NCBI GenBank assembly: GCA_011390275.1
Contig: JAABST010000007.1
Span: 1 to 64,000 of the forward strand
DNA length: 64,000 nt
Reading direction: 5' to 3'
From: Geitlerinema sp. S16
GTDB lineage: Bacteria > Cyanobacteriota > Cyanobacteriia > Cyanobacteriales > Geitlerinemataceae
The position numbers and the translations under genes were made by a program. This document shows, piece after piece, positions 36,078 through 44,997 of the stretch; position 1 is the first letter of the stretch, and every line of letters starts with the position of its first letter. Below the pieces are notes generated by a model, which did not search any database, had not been told where the DNA came from, and saw nothing but the letters and a program-made list of their open reading frames with translations.

Positions 36078-36821
36078 ATGTCGAAACCTAAACGCCGCGA
36101 TTTTGCGAATACCAAGCTAGTGGGTCTTTCCTTCGATCGACAAAATCTTTCGGGAGCTGACTTTAGTGGCGCATACATTAACAATTGCAGCTTTAAGCAG
36201 GCAAATCTAGCGAGCGCCAATTTTTTTCGTGCTCGTATTGGCCATACCAAAAATACGACACGCCGTAAAATTATCTCTGCGCTAGTCACCGCAGGAGTGA
36301 CGCTTTTAGTCTTACTCCTCGCACGGCTAAATAACAGCGCCTTCGCCACAGCATCAATGTTAGCTGTGATGCTGGTTATCATCGCTCAGCTATATAAATA
36401 CACGCCTGCTCTAGCCTGGTTATGGGCGGCGACGCTTCCCGCTACATTCTATCTATCTGTGGCGGGTCTATATCGCGCTTATCGCAATTTTACGCTGGGG
36501 TTAATGCCGATCGCGATCGCTTACATCCTAGTCACCTTTATGTTTTTTAGCGTTTCGATTGTCTTCTCGATGAAGCTCATCGAAGGTATCCGCTCAACGG
36601 GTGCATCATTTCTTGAAGCCAATCTAACCCATGCGAACTTCACCCAAGCCCGTATCGAGAAAACCTCATTTTTACGAGCAAAATTAAATCACGTAAAATG
36701 GTTTGATGCTATTCTTTCGACCTGTACATTTTCTTCGGGCGCGGCTCCCACCGAAGCATATAAACGTTCCTCTGAGCCTTCCAAACAACAGCATAAAGAA
36801 CGAGATATTCGCATCAATTAA
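36078..36821 (+). CDS. pentapeptide-repeat membrane protein
   Basis: The 247-residue protein has pentapeptide-type repeats at the N-terminus (LSGADFSGAYINNCSFKQAN, then LASANFF) and again near residues 175-225 (ASFLEANLTHANFTQARIEK). Between them are about four membrane segments (ALVTAGVTLLVLLLA, ASMLAVMLVIIAQLY, AWLWAATLPATFYLS, IAIAYILVTFMFFSVSI). So the beta-helix blocks bracket a membrane domain. The function of such proteins is unknown. The start is supported by the direct entry into the repeats. It ends before a bidirectional hairpin terminator. Confidence 0.72.
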   Translation: MSKPKRRDFANTKLVGLSFDRQNLSGADFSGAYINNCSFKQANLASANFFRARIGHTKNTTRRKIISALVTAGVTLLVLLLARLNNSAFATASMLAVMLVIIAQLYKYTPALAWLWAATLPATFYLSVAGLYRAYRNFTLGLMPIAIAYILVTFMFFSVSIVFSMKLIEGIRSTGASFLEANLTHANFTQARIEKTSFLRAKLNHVKWFDAILSTCTFSSGAAPTEAYKRSSEPSKQQHKERDIRIN

Positions 36822-36844
36822 CTCTATTTTTGATTGTCCTCAAA

Positions 36845-36890
36845 ACAAAAAAACTCACGTTGCCTAAGCTGCCTTTGCCGTGAGTTCAAT
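36845..36890. terminator. bidirectional hairpin terminator
   Basis: AACTCACG (36852-36859) pairs with CGTGAGTT (36879-36886). Read on the minus strand it is followed by TTTTTGTTTTG and would stop transcripts of the FAD-enzyme gene about 200 bases after its end. On the plus strand the T run is weaker. Confidence 0.75.
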
Positions 36891-36901
36891 TATTTTAGAA
36901 T

Positions 36902-36926
36902 AGACTGAGAGCCTTGAGTAGAGTCG
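36902..36926 (+). repeat. core of the CTGAGAG...GAGTCG dispersed motif
   Basis: AGACTGAGAGCCTTGAGTAG and then AGTCGATCG resemble the inner part of the 76-bp elements (reverse strand GCTGAGAGCACTGAGCGGAG). Only this core is present. Confidence 0.35.
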
Positions 36927-37085
36927 ATCGCGTCACCTTTATCAAGCTAGATAACGCGATCTTTGGGACAGTAGAACAGGGTCAAGATGTCTCGTTTGTG
37001 ATTGAGATTGCTGTACCGATCGAGACCGCAGTACACCATTTCTCAGCTCATGCTTTGGAGAATTTGACCTTCAGTTCATTAGTCA

Positions 37086-39158
37086 TTAATTCCACTCATC
37101 CCACGTATTGTTAAAAATAGAGGTGTTGGGAAAATCGGTGGGGTTTTGATTTTCGTTAAGTCGGCGCTGCAAGGCTTCTAGCTCTGGCTCGGGATAGGGT
37201 AGATCATCCACTAGCTCGAAGGGCATCACGTCGCGATCGAGGGCAAACGCCGCCGTCGTTCCCACCGCTGCACCGACCGACCACTCGAACGAGTGAACGC
37301 GATAGGCCGCCGCTGCCGTGTGGCTGGTGGCGATGCTTTTTCCGGCAACGAGGAGATTGTCGAGACGCTGGGGAATGGTTGCCCGGAGCGGAACCGGGAA
37401 GGGGAAGGCGCGACCCTGGCCGAAACGCTCGCCTTCGCGTTCGGTGTTGCCCGGTTTTTCTGGGGGGCTTTCGGTCATACAGGGATGGAAGTCGATCGCG
37501 TAGTGACCGATGCCGACGCTGTCGGGGTACATGCTGGCGCGGTTGCGGGGCTGCACGTCGTCGATCGGCACGTTGCCGGAAATCACGTCGATCGCATCGA
37601 GTCCGGATAACGTCGCCCACAGTCGGCGCACCTCATCTTCACCCAAATTAGCCAGATAGTACGGATCACGGTAATTCATCAGTGAGATATCGACTTCCCA
37701 AATCGTAAATCCGGTGGGATGAGCGAAACCGGGACGACCCACGATGCGTCGCCCTTCGCGCATGTAGGGATATTTCGAGAGGCCGTGAGCGGTTCCCATC
37801 GGGGCATCGAAGCCCGCCATAAACTGATGGTAGGGCTGGGGCTGTTTGACGCCGTCGCCGAGTTGGGAATCGGTGGTTCCCTGGACGAGCCAATAGAAAA
37901 AGCCGATCGCGTTTTCTTCGCCGCGTGCCAGGGTTTCCGTGCGTAAACCACCGAGCCAACCACCGGGGTCAAGCTGACCGGTGGCGGTGAGCTGATCGCG
38001 CGTAAAAATGAGGTTATCGACGGACGTGCCGGGGCGGTAGTCGTTACCCCACGTCCAGTTTTGCATCGAAATATCGCCGGGGTAGATCGGCCAGTCGCGG
38101 ACGTTGCCGGGACGAAAGCCACCGGGGTCGGTGGTGTGGATCTGGCGATAGGTGTAGACCAGCTCGAAGTCGGCGAGGCGAGGCAGTTCGTAGCTGTAGT
38201 AGGGGGCGTACTGGTCGTAAAACGGTGGTAGTTCGTAGGTTTGTTCCTCCGCTTGGGTTTCCATCGCGAAGGTGTAGGTAAAGCCTTGGGTGCAGTATTC
38301 GTCGCCGTCGGGGTCGGAGCTGGAGGGTTCGAGGTAGGAGGCGGGATCGATCCCAAGCCGGTAGGGGACATCGGCGAGGCCGATGAGTTCGCCGGTTTCG
38401 GTGGCGTCGATCACGTACCAGTTTGCTGCGGCCTGAGCTGCGTCGCCGGTGGTGTCGATATCGGTCGTGTCGATCGTCTGTTTCGGTACGAATTCGATGA
38501 TGGTTTTGCCCAATCTCGCCGAGTCGTCGTAGCGATAGGCATCCTCGATCGTCTCGGACAGTGGATAGGTGTTGAGTGGTGATGTTCCGGGTTGGGGCGC
38601 GTGCTGGATGGCGATCGCCGTATCGACTAGCTCATTGTCGCTATTGCCGTTGCGATCGCGACCGGGACTCGGACGATAGCCCAGCTCTTTGACCACCGTA
38701 TTGGGATACCACTTGAGCTGACCCCGACCCCGCTTTTCGGCCTGTTTGAGTATCTCCCAGAGCAATTTATGACCGTCATAGGGCATAAAACAGGAGCTAC
38801 TCACCCAACAGCCACCGGGATTGAGTAAGCCGTAATAGTCTTCGATTTTTTGGCGCAGTTCGAGATAGCCACGGGGATAAAACAGGAGCGATCGCTGGGT
38901 GGGTCGCTCATCAAGCGCAGACGTTCCCTGAGACGAAATCTGCCCACCGACCCAATCGGTAATCTCCGTTAAACAGACCGTTTTCCCTGCGAGTAATCCT
39001 TCATAGGCTGCCGCTGATCCCGACAGGCCGCCACCCACGATCAGCAGATCGCAGGTTTCGACTCGATCGGGCGATCGGGGCGGGGTTGGATTGGCGGAAT
39101 CTGCCATGAGGCCAGACGCAGCGATCGCAAAAAAGGTAGCAAGACGAACACGCAACAT
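37086..39158 (-). CDS. exported FAD-dependent oxidoreductase
   Basis: From the inner Met (39158) the protein has about 690 residues and opens with a signal-peptide-like segment (MLRVRLATFFAIAASGLMA). The FAD-binding motif is CDLLIVGGGLSGSAAAYEGL, followed by KTVCLTEITDWVGGQISSQG. The C-terminus has LLVAGKSIATSHTAAAAYRV, the usual second FAD contact of this family. A longer frame starts at 39227, but its extra 23 residues would hide the signal peptide. Substrate is unknown; family members are annotated only as FAD-dependent oxidoreductases. The gene is alone, with its terminator at 36845. Confidence 0.78.
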   Translation of the reverse strand: MLRVRLATFFAIAASGLMADSANPTPPRSPDRVETCDLLIVGGGLSGSAAAYEGLLAGKTVCLTEITDWVGGQISSQGTSALDERPTQRSLLFYPRGYLELRQKIEDYYGLLNPGGCWVSSSCFMPYDGHKLLWEILKQAEKRGRGQLKWYPNTVVKELGYRPSPGRDRNGNSDNELVDTAIAIQHAPQPGTSPLNTYPLSETIEDAYRYDDSARLGKTIIEFVPKQTIDTTDIDTTGDAAQAAANWYVIDATETGELIGLADVPYRLGIDPASYLEPSSSDPDGDEYCTQGFTYTFAMETQAEEQTYELPPFYDQYAPYYSYELPRLADFELVYTYRQIHTTDPGGFRPGNVRDWPIYPGDISMQNWTWGNDYRPGTSVDNLIFTRDQLTATGQLDPGGWLGGLRTETLARGEENAIGFFYWLVQGTTDSQLGDGVKQPQPYHQFMAGFDAPMGTAHGLSKYPYMREGRRIVGRPGFAHPTGFTIWEVDISLMNYRDPYYLANLGEDEVRRLWATLSGLDAIDVISGNVPIDDVQPRNRASMYPDSVGIGHYAIDFHPCMTESPPEKPGNTEREGERFGQGRAFPFPVPLRATIPQRLDNLLVAGKSIATSHTAAAAYRVHSFEWSVGAAVGTTAAFALDRDVMPFELVDDLPYPEPELEALQRRLNENQNPTDFPNTSIFNNTWDEWN

Positions 39159-39417
39159 CAGCGTAAATCCACAAACTGAATTGAGAAATGAATCAAACAA
39201 CCGAAGCGTTATTAAGGTTAATCGCAATTCAAGATTTCTGCCCGCTTAACATGCAATAAAACTTAAACCGACGCACAACAATCGGGTAATGCACTTCCCG
39301 ATTGAGGGGTTGTGTGTTCGATCCATGAACTCATCTGGACTCACCTAGACTCACAAACCGGAAAGCCAGGCATCGCGGTAAGATTAGACGGCTCAATTCA
39401 CGGTCTGGCTCGTTGCG

Positions 39418-40071
39418 ATGGCTCTCCAACTGCGCGTTTTTGTCCCCCCGCATCCACTGCTAAAAAACTGGCTGGCGCTCGTACGTGAAGCTTCGACGCC
39501 AATGCCGCTGTTCAAAACCGGCCTGACCGAAATCGGGCGCTGGCTGACCTACGAAGCGATCCGCGATTGGTTACCCACCGATGAAGTGACGATCCATACC
39601 CCCTTGGCTCCGAGTGCGGGCGAGGTGATTCGCGCTTCGACGCCGCTGGCGGTGGTGCCGATCTTGCGTGCGGGGCTAGCGCTGATCGAGGGCATGATGA
39701 GCGTGCTTCCAGCGGCGGCGATTTATCACGTGGGGATGGAGCGCAACGAAGCAACCCTAGAGCCGCACTGCTATCTCAATAAGTTGCCGAAGCACTTTCC
39801 CGATGATTCCCTGGTCTTGATTAGTGAGCCGATGTTGGCCACGGGCGGCACGATCGATTTTGTGATGCGGCAGTTAATTGATCGCGGCTTAACTCCGGAT
39901 CGTATCCGCATTATTGCCGTGGTCGCAGCTCCGCCCGCTCTGCAAATCCTCAACGAACACTACCCTGGTCTGGTGATTTATACGGCAACGATCGATGAAC
40001 AGCTCGACGATCGCGGCTTCATTATTCCCGGCTTGGGCGATGCAGGCGATCGCGCCTTCGGAACCGGTTGA
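39418..40071 (+). CDS. upp: uracil phosphoribosyltransferase
   Basis: Upp salvages uracil to UMP using PRPP. The 217-residue protein has the PRPP-binding loop LISEPMLATGGTIDFVM near residue 138, VVPILRAGLALIEGM near 80, and the uracil-binding end YTATIDEQLDDRGFIIPGLG then DAGDRAFGT. All are standard. It is followed at 66 bases by a small YtxH-like gene on the same strand, so the two may be co-transcribed. Confidence 0.95.
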   Translation: MALQLRVFVPPHPLLKNWLALVREASTPMPLFKTGLTEIGRWLTYEAIRDWLPTDEVTIHTPLAPSAGEVIRASTPLAVVPILRAGLALIEGMMSVLPAAAIYHVGMERNEATLEPHCYLNKLPKHFPDDSLVLISEPMLATGGTIDFVMRQLIDRGLTPDRIRIIAVVAAPPALQILNEHYPGLVIYTATIDEQLDDRGFIIPGLGDAGDRAFGTG

Positions 40072-40137
40072 TAATAGTCGTGATACATCCAACAGCCATC
40101 AACATAACCCACGAACCCATAACCAATAGGAAAGATC

Positions 40138-40464
40138 ATGAGTAACGGTAATTTTTCCGGTGGATTTTTGCTCGGCGCACTCGTCGGCGGTGCGATCGGC
40201 GGCGCGATCGGTGCTGCGGTGGTGTCGAAATCGCGCCGTGGCGCTAAACGCAAGCCGAAGCTAACCGGGCGCGATCGAAAATTGGACGCAATTTCGGACT
40301 CGATCGATCCAGAGGTCAAGCGACGCGAACTCGAAGCGAAAATTGCTCACCTCAACGACACGATCGACGATGTCCGCGAACAGCTCCACGTTGTCCACAA
40401 AAGCGTCCCCACTGCCGAAACCAGCGAAGCACTGGAGGCGACCTTAAACGACTCCCATAATTAG
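40138..40464 (+). CDS. YtxH-like small membrane-associated protein
   Basis: The 108-residue protein begins MSNGNFSGGFLLGALVGGAI and continues GGAIGAAVV, a glycine-zipper membrane segment typical of YtxH-domain stress proteins, followed by a basic stretch (KSRRGAKRKPK) and a C-terminal coiled coil (LEAKIAHLNDTIDDVREQLH). Such proteins are common next to housekeeping genes in cyanobacteria; function is unknown. Its TAG stop codon lies inside a short tandem repeat. Confidence 0.72.
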   Translation: MSNGNFSGGFLLGALVGGAIGGAIGAAVVSKSRRGAKRKPKLTGRDRKLDAISDSIDPEVKRRELEAKIAHLNDTIDDVREQLHVVHKSVPTAETSEALEATLNDSHN

Positions 40465-40494
40465 CTCGAATTAGAATTAGCTCGAATTAGCTCG
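40459..40494 (+). repeat. AATTAGCTCG tandem repeat over a stop codon
   Basis: AATTAGCTCG occurs at 40459-40468, 40475-40484 and 40485-40494, with a partial AATTAG at 40469-40474. The stop codon TAG of the YtxH-like gene (40462-40464) lies in the first unit. Confidence 0.88.
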
Positions 40495-40666
40495 CGCAAT
40501 TCATCTGAATAGGCCACACTTGTGCTTGGCTGCGGTTTCAGGCTGGGCGGCTCCTCTAGATCTAGGCCATAACCGTTTGAATGAGCCGACGATCGCCGAA
40601 AGACTCAAGAGCGTCGCACGCAAGGTTCCGTCGTTCTGTCCCAACACTTCACTCGTTCTATTCATC

Positions 40667-41821
40667 GTGCAACGTATCCCCCACCTTGTTGTGATCGGCG
40701 GCGGTCATAGCCACGCGATCGCGCTGGATCACTGGGCGCGGCAGCAAGACGCTTCACGGCCACCGACCCGTATTACGCTGATCTCGAACACGGTCTATGC
40801 ACCCTATTCGGGGATTTTACCCGGCCATATTGCGGGATTTTACCCGTGGAATGATTGTTATATCGATACGTTGGCGCTAGCGCAAGGAGCTGGGGTTAAC
40901 TTTTTGCTCGATCGCGCCGTGAGCCTGGATTTAAAGCGCCGTATCGTCGAACTCGACTCGGAACGCTCGATCGCCTACGACTTTTTGTCGATCGACACGG
41001 GATGTACACCGGGACGAAGCGGGGTGCGTGGCGGCAAGTACGCTATCCCAGCCAAACCGGTTCCAGAGCTGCTCACGGCGTGGTACGACATCCTCGAACA
41101 GGTTCGCCAGTCGCCGACCCAGCCGATCGCGCTCACCATTGTCGGTGGTGGAGCCGGTGGTGTCGAACTTGCGTTAACGATGAGCGCACGGCTCACGAAA
41201 CTGCTGGAGCGGGCGGAATTGCTGACGATCAATCTCATTCAGCGCGGCGATCGGCTACTTCCTGGCCATAACGCCATGGTGCGGCGGATCTTGGAGTCGA
41301 TTTTGCGCGATCGGGGAGTCCAGATCTACCGAGGTGAAACGGCGATCGAGATTGAACCGACGCGAAACGTGCGCTGTGCGTCGGGGCTGGAGGTTCCAGG
41401 CGATCACGTGATTTGGGTCACGAACGCGCAACCGGCATCGTGGCTGAGTTATTGCGGCCTGGAAACGGACGATCGTGGGTTTGTGGTTGTTGATGAAACC
41501 CTGCGATCAGTATCGCATCCAGAGGTATTCGCCTCGGGAGATGTGGCCGTATTGCGCGATCGTCAACTGCCGCGAGCCGGAGTCTATGCCGTGCGTCAGG
41601 GCAAACCATTATTTGACAATTGGCGGGCGACCTTGGCCGGGGAGTCGTCTTTCACTCGCTATGATCCGCCCGATAAGGTTTTGGCCTTGATCGGTACGGG
41701 CGACGGTCGCGCCGTTGCGTCCTGGGGAAATTGGGGCATCGGCGCTTACAGTTGGCTTTGGTGGATCAAAGACGCGATCGACCGGCGATTTATGGCTAAA
41801 TTTGACCGTTTTTCTGAATGA
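40667..41821 (+). CDS. NDH-like FAD/NAD oxidoreductase, the N-terminal half of cyanobacterial SelD fusions without the SelD part
   Basis: From GTG 40667 (VQRIPHLVVIGGGHSHAIAL) the 384-residue protein has two nucleotide-binding folds, GGGHSH near residue 10 and LTIVGGGAGGVELAL near 157, and an FAD end motif VFASGDVAVL. In many cyanobacteria the same domain (with TPYSGMLPGH-like motifs, here APYSGILPGHIAGFY) is fused to selenide, water dikinase. Here the protein ends at FMAKFDRFSE and no SelD domain follows in any frame. Its activity is probably a thiol or quinone oxidoreductase; not shown. An in-frame TTG at 40520 would add 49 unlikely residues. Confidence 0.75.
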   Translation: MQRIPHLVVIGGGHSHAIALDHWARQQDASRPPTRITLISNTVYAPYSGILPGHIAGFYPWNDCYIDTLALAQGAGVNFLLDRAVSLDLKRRIVELDSERSIAYDFLSIDTGCTPGRSGVRGGKYAIPAKPVPELLTAWYDILEQVRQSPTQPIALTIVGGGAGGVELALTMSARLTKLLERAELLTINLIQRGDRLLPGHNAMVRRILESILRDRGVQIYRGETAIEIEPTRNVRCASGLEVPGDHVIWVTNAQPASWLSYCGLETDDRGFVVVDETLRSVSHPEVFASGDVAVLRDRQLPRAGVYAVRQGKPLFDNWRATLAGESSFTRYDPPDKVLALIGTGDGRAVASWGNWGIGAYSWLWWIKDAIDRRFMAKFDRFSE

Positions 41822-41909
41822 TTAGGCGTAATTTCGTGCAATTTTGCCTAATTCATCAAAATCCATTGCGATCTACCATCATGCCGACGATCGCGAAACC
41901 GCAAAATCG

Positions 41910-42824
41910 CTAGACCGACTCGACCTGCACACCCCGATAATCAAGCTCAACCCGTCGCACATCCGGCGTGATGCCCTGGGCTTGCCAGGTTTGATCCATC
42001 GCAGCGGCGACCGCCTCGACGGTCTCCGGCGAACATAAGGCCAACATCGTCGGCCCCGCACCGCTAATCGCCACGCCATAGGCTCCGGCACCGATCGCCG
42101 CCGCTTCCACCGCGCGATATCCCGCAATCAGCGCCACACGGTAGGACTGGTGTAGGCGATCGTCAATCCCCACCCGTATCCAATCGCCATTCCCCGCCGC
42201 TAACCCTTGGATTAACAGGCTCACGTGAGCCGCATTAAACGCAGCATCGCTACCGCTATAGGTCTCGGGCAGAACACGCCGCGAGTCCGCCGTTGATAGC
42301 TCAAAGTCGGGAATCGCGACCACGGGAACGATCGTTTTATCCCAGGGCAAATCGCAAACAATCCACCGATCGCCATCCGGTACGGCTAACCGAAAGCCAC
42401 CCATTAGCGCCGGGATAACGTTATCGGGGTGGCCTTCGATCGCCGTTGCCAGGTTACCGAGAGCCGTAGTATCGAGAGGACGACCGGCCAGTTCGTTGGC
42501 GCCGACAATGCCGCCGACGATCGCCGTGGCGGAACTGCCGAGACCGCGCGAAAGGGCGACACCGAGGTCAATCTCGATCGTCACGGCAGGGACTGGGCGA
42601 TTAATTTCGGCGTACAGGCGACAAAACGCCCGGTAAATCATGTTGTCTTCGCCCAGATCAACGCGATCGGCTTCGGCTCCTCGGACGATGATTTTGAGTG
42701 GGTTGGTTTCGTCGCCGCGATCGGTGAAGGTGAAACGGTTATAGATTGTGAGAGCCGCGCCGAGGCAGTCGAAGCCGGAGCCGAGGTTAGCAGTCGTGGC
42801 GGGTACGGTGACGGTAACGGACAT
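41910..42824 (-). CDS. thrB: homoserine kinase
   Basis: ThrB phosphorylates homoserine for threonine synthesis. The 304-residue GHMP kinase starts MSVTVTVPATTANLGSGFDC, has the ATP loop SRGLGSSATAIVGGIVGANE (near 90) and the C-terminal GVAISGAGPTMLALC. All family motifs are intact. It is a single gene; thrC and hom are not adjacent. Upstream is a 9-bp tandem repeat (42863-42889) that may overlap its promoter. Confidence 0.94.
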   Translation of the reverse strand: MSVTVTVPATTANLGSGFDCLGAALTIYNRFTFTDRGDETNPLKIIVRGAEADRVDLGEDNMIYRAFCRLYAEINRPVPAVTIEIDLGVALSRGLGSSATAIVGGIVGANELAGRPLDTTALGNLATAIEGHPDNVIPALMGGFRLAVPDGDRWIVCDLPWDKTIVPVVAIPDFELSTADSRRVLPETYSGSDAAFNAAHVSLLIQGLAAGNGDWIRVGIDDRLHQSYRVALIAGYRAVEAAAIGAGAYGVAISGAGPTMLALCSPETVEAVAAAMDQTWQAQGITPDVRRVELDYRGVQVESV

Positions 42825-42862
42825 GGTATGGGGCGCAAAAGCTCGGTAATGAAGGATTCTAG

Positions 42863-42889
42863 AATATACGCAATATACGTAATATACGC
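42863..42889. repeat. 9-bp tandem repeat upstream of thrB
   Basis: AATATACGC, AATATACGT, AATATACGC follow each other without a gap. Located 38 bases before the thrB start on the promoter side. Confidence 0.88.
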
Positions 42890-42950
42890 ATAGAGAGAAG
42901 GCTCACAATATGTCGTTATTTGCCCTGTCGTTTGTCCCGGAGGAGAACCT

Positions 42951-44414
42951 TTAGCTGTACTTTTCTTTGTGTTGTTTGTAGATCTCTTTGAAGCGCTTTT
43001 GTTGGACGGCATGATCGACGATCGGCATCGGGTAGCCATAGGACTGCGCTTCGAGCGGCGTCAGGCCACCACCGTGAATGCGCTTCGTTTCAAGCGTGCG
43101 AATTTCCGGTAACCATCGCCGAATATAGGTCGCATCCGGATCAAACTTTTTGCCTTGAGTGGTGGGGTTGAAAATCCGTAGGGGTTTCGGGTCCATCCCG
43201 CTCGATGCACTCCACTGCCAGCCGCCATTATTGGCCGATAAATCGCCGTCTACCAGATGCTGCATGAAATAGCGCTCACCCCAGCGCCAATCGATACATA
43301 AATCTTTCGTTAAAAAACTGGCCACAATCATGCGACAGCGATTGTGCATCCAACCCGTTTCGTTAAGCTGGCGCATGGCCGCATCAACGATCGGATAGCC
43401 CGTCTGCCCCTCGCACCAGGCTTGGAATTTTCGCGTATCGTTCTCCCACGGAAAATCACGCCACATCTCGCGATAAGGCCCTTCGGCTAACTCCGGAAAG
43501 AAATACATCACCGTTTGGTAAAACTCGCGCCAGATCAGCTCATCTTGCCAGGTGCGGACGCCGTCGCTCGCCGAGACATCTTTACGACAGGCTTGGGCTG
43601 CGCGACAGGTGGCTTGCCACACCTCACGAATCCCGATCGCTCCAAACTTGAGCGCTGGACTCAGACCCGATGTTCCCGACAAATAGGGCAGATCACGGTC
43701 AACGTTATAGCGAAAAATAGCTTCGGCTTCAAATTCTGCCAGCCTTGCTTTGGCTGCGGCCTCACCCGGTTCGATCGGAAATCCCTCACCATCCCAATCA
43801 ATTCCCAGCGTGACATCACTCGGCACGGCGATCGCCCCGACTTGTTCTGCGGCATGTAGCTCGGAGGGGGTCAGATCGATCGCCCGTACCGGCGTCGGAG
43901 CCGGATCGGTCTTCTGCTGGCGACTCCAATTCTTGCGGAACGGCGTAAAGACGGTGTAGGGCTTGTTATCCACCGTGCTGGTGCGAATGGCTCCGGGGAT
44001 ATGCATGAGCTGATCCCAACCGGCTTCCACACTGATTTGACGATCGCGCAGTTCGGCAGCAACATCGCGATCGCGTTGACGGCCATAGGGTTCGACATCC
44101 CGATTCCAGTAGACCGCGCTAGCGCCAATGGCGATCGCCAACGTCGGCAATGTTGATCTCGGATCACCATCTAAAACCAGTAGCCGAGAGCCGAGCGCTT
44201 CATAGGACGCTTCTAACTCATGCAAACAGCCCAGCATATAGCTCACACGAGCCGGAGCCACTTCGTCGGCGTTGAGCAAATGCGGATCAAGACAAAAGAC
44301 CCCAATGACTTTCTCGCTTTTTTCAAACGCTGCGTGTAATCCCTGATTATCAGAGAGACGTAAATCTCGACGATGCCAGAACAGTACTAAGTCACAGGTG
44401 ATCGTATCGGACAT
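42951..44414 (-). CDS. phr: deoxyribodipyrimidine (CPD) photolyase
   Basis: Photolyase uses blue light and FADH to split pyrimidine dimers. The 487-residue protein begins LVLFWHRRDLRLSDNQGLH and shows the FAD-binding region with GMWHNRCRMI-like WMHNRCRMIVASFLTKDL, WRWGERYFMQHLVDGDLSAN and the end motif NPTTQGKKFDPDATYIRRWL then PEI. These fit class I photolyases; cyanobacterial ones often bind 8-HDF as antenna, which I cannot confirm here. It is transcribed toward thrB, 126 bases away. Confidence 0.93.
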   Translation of the reverse strand: MSDTITCDLVLFWHRRDLRLSDNQGLHAAFEKSEKVIGVFCLDPHLLNADEVAPARVSYMLGCLHELEASYEALGSRLLVLDGDPRSTLPTLAIAIGASAVYWNRDVEPYGRQRDRDVAAELRDRQISVEAGWDQLMHIPGAIRTSTVDNKPYTVFTPFRKNWSRQQKTDPAPTPVRAIDLTPSELHAAEQVGAIAVPSDVTLGIDWDGEGFPIEPGEAAAKARLAEFEAEAIFRYNVDRDLPYLSGTSGLSPALKFGAIGIREVWQATCRAAQACRKDVSASDGVRTWQDELIWREFYQTVMYFFPELAEGPYREMWRDFPWENDTRKFQAWCEGQTGYPIVDAAMRQLNETGWMHNRCRMIVASFLTKDLCIDWRWGERYFMQHLVDGDLSANNGGWQWSASSGMDPKPLRIFNPTTQGKKFDPDATYIRRWLPEIRTLETKRIHGGGLTPLEAQSYGYPMPIVDHAVQQKRFKEIYKQHKEKYS

Positions 44415-44997
44415 GAGAAAACGGGTAGATGAGTGGATTAGAGCAATTGAAATCCTGACAAATCAAAGGCTGTCAGTACACGATCGTAACACCAGAGTTT
44501 TAATGGTCGGCTCCGTATTAATGCGTAACTTCACGGAATTAAAATACGTAGAAACTCCTTAAAAAGCGATCTGAATTCGCATTGGGTCAGCGGTATAACT
44601 GAGGCAATCTACGTATTAATACTCATTATTTTTGGGTGATGCGTTTGGTATCGGTAAAAATAAACCCGTGAACAGCTCAACGAAATTGAAGGGGAAACGC
44701 GAGTAAATACAGCCCTGATCGCAAAAAGCTGCGTAAGTATACGCACTATTTTTTTATCGCTGCTTGCAATACGGTCATAATTAACGAGGTTGCAAGCGAT
44801 ATCGCCGATCGCACGGATCGGTGTGCGATCAGTTTGTGATCAGTTTTGAGATTTCTTGGAATTGTTTGCCTTTGGGAGGAGCCGTCGTTCAACCTGGAAC
44901 GATCGCGATCGAGGCTGGGGTTACCCCACAATCGAGCCAGATCTTCATGGGTCTGAGCTTCTTTTCATCGCGTTAGTCGTTTCCGTGGAGAATTCCC
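44415..44997. other. 583-base intergenic region with a candidate small RNA
   Basis: No protein gene is convincing. A palindrome followed by seven T (44730-44755) looks like a terminator on the plus strand, yet no gene precedes it, so a small RNA could be made from about 44450-44750. Inverted copies GCTTGCAA and TTGCAAGC flank 44772-44790 and may form a regulatory site for the WH2-type gene downstream. Confidence 0.4.
44730..44755 (+). terminator. orphan terminator-like palindrome
   Basis: TGCGTA-AGTA-TACGCA (44730-44745) followed by CTA and seven T. The stem is only 6 bp, so strength is moderate. Confidence 0.45.

Noticed and set aside
37204..38371. Several long frames on both strands within the FAD-enzyme gene
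   Set aside because: Shadows caused by GC-rich codons; the FAD-enzyme frame carries the GGGLSGSAAA motif and a complete C-terminus.
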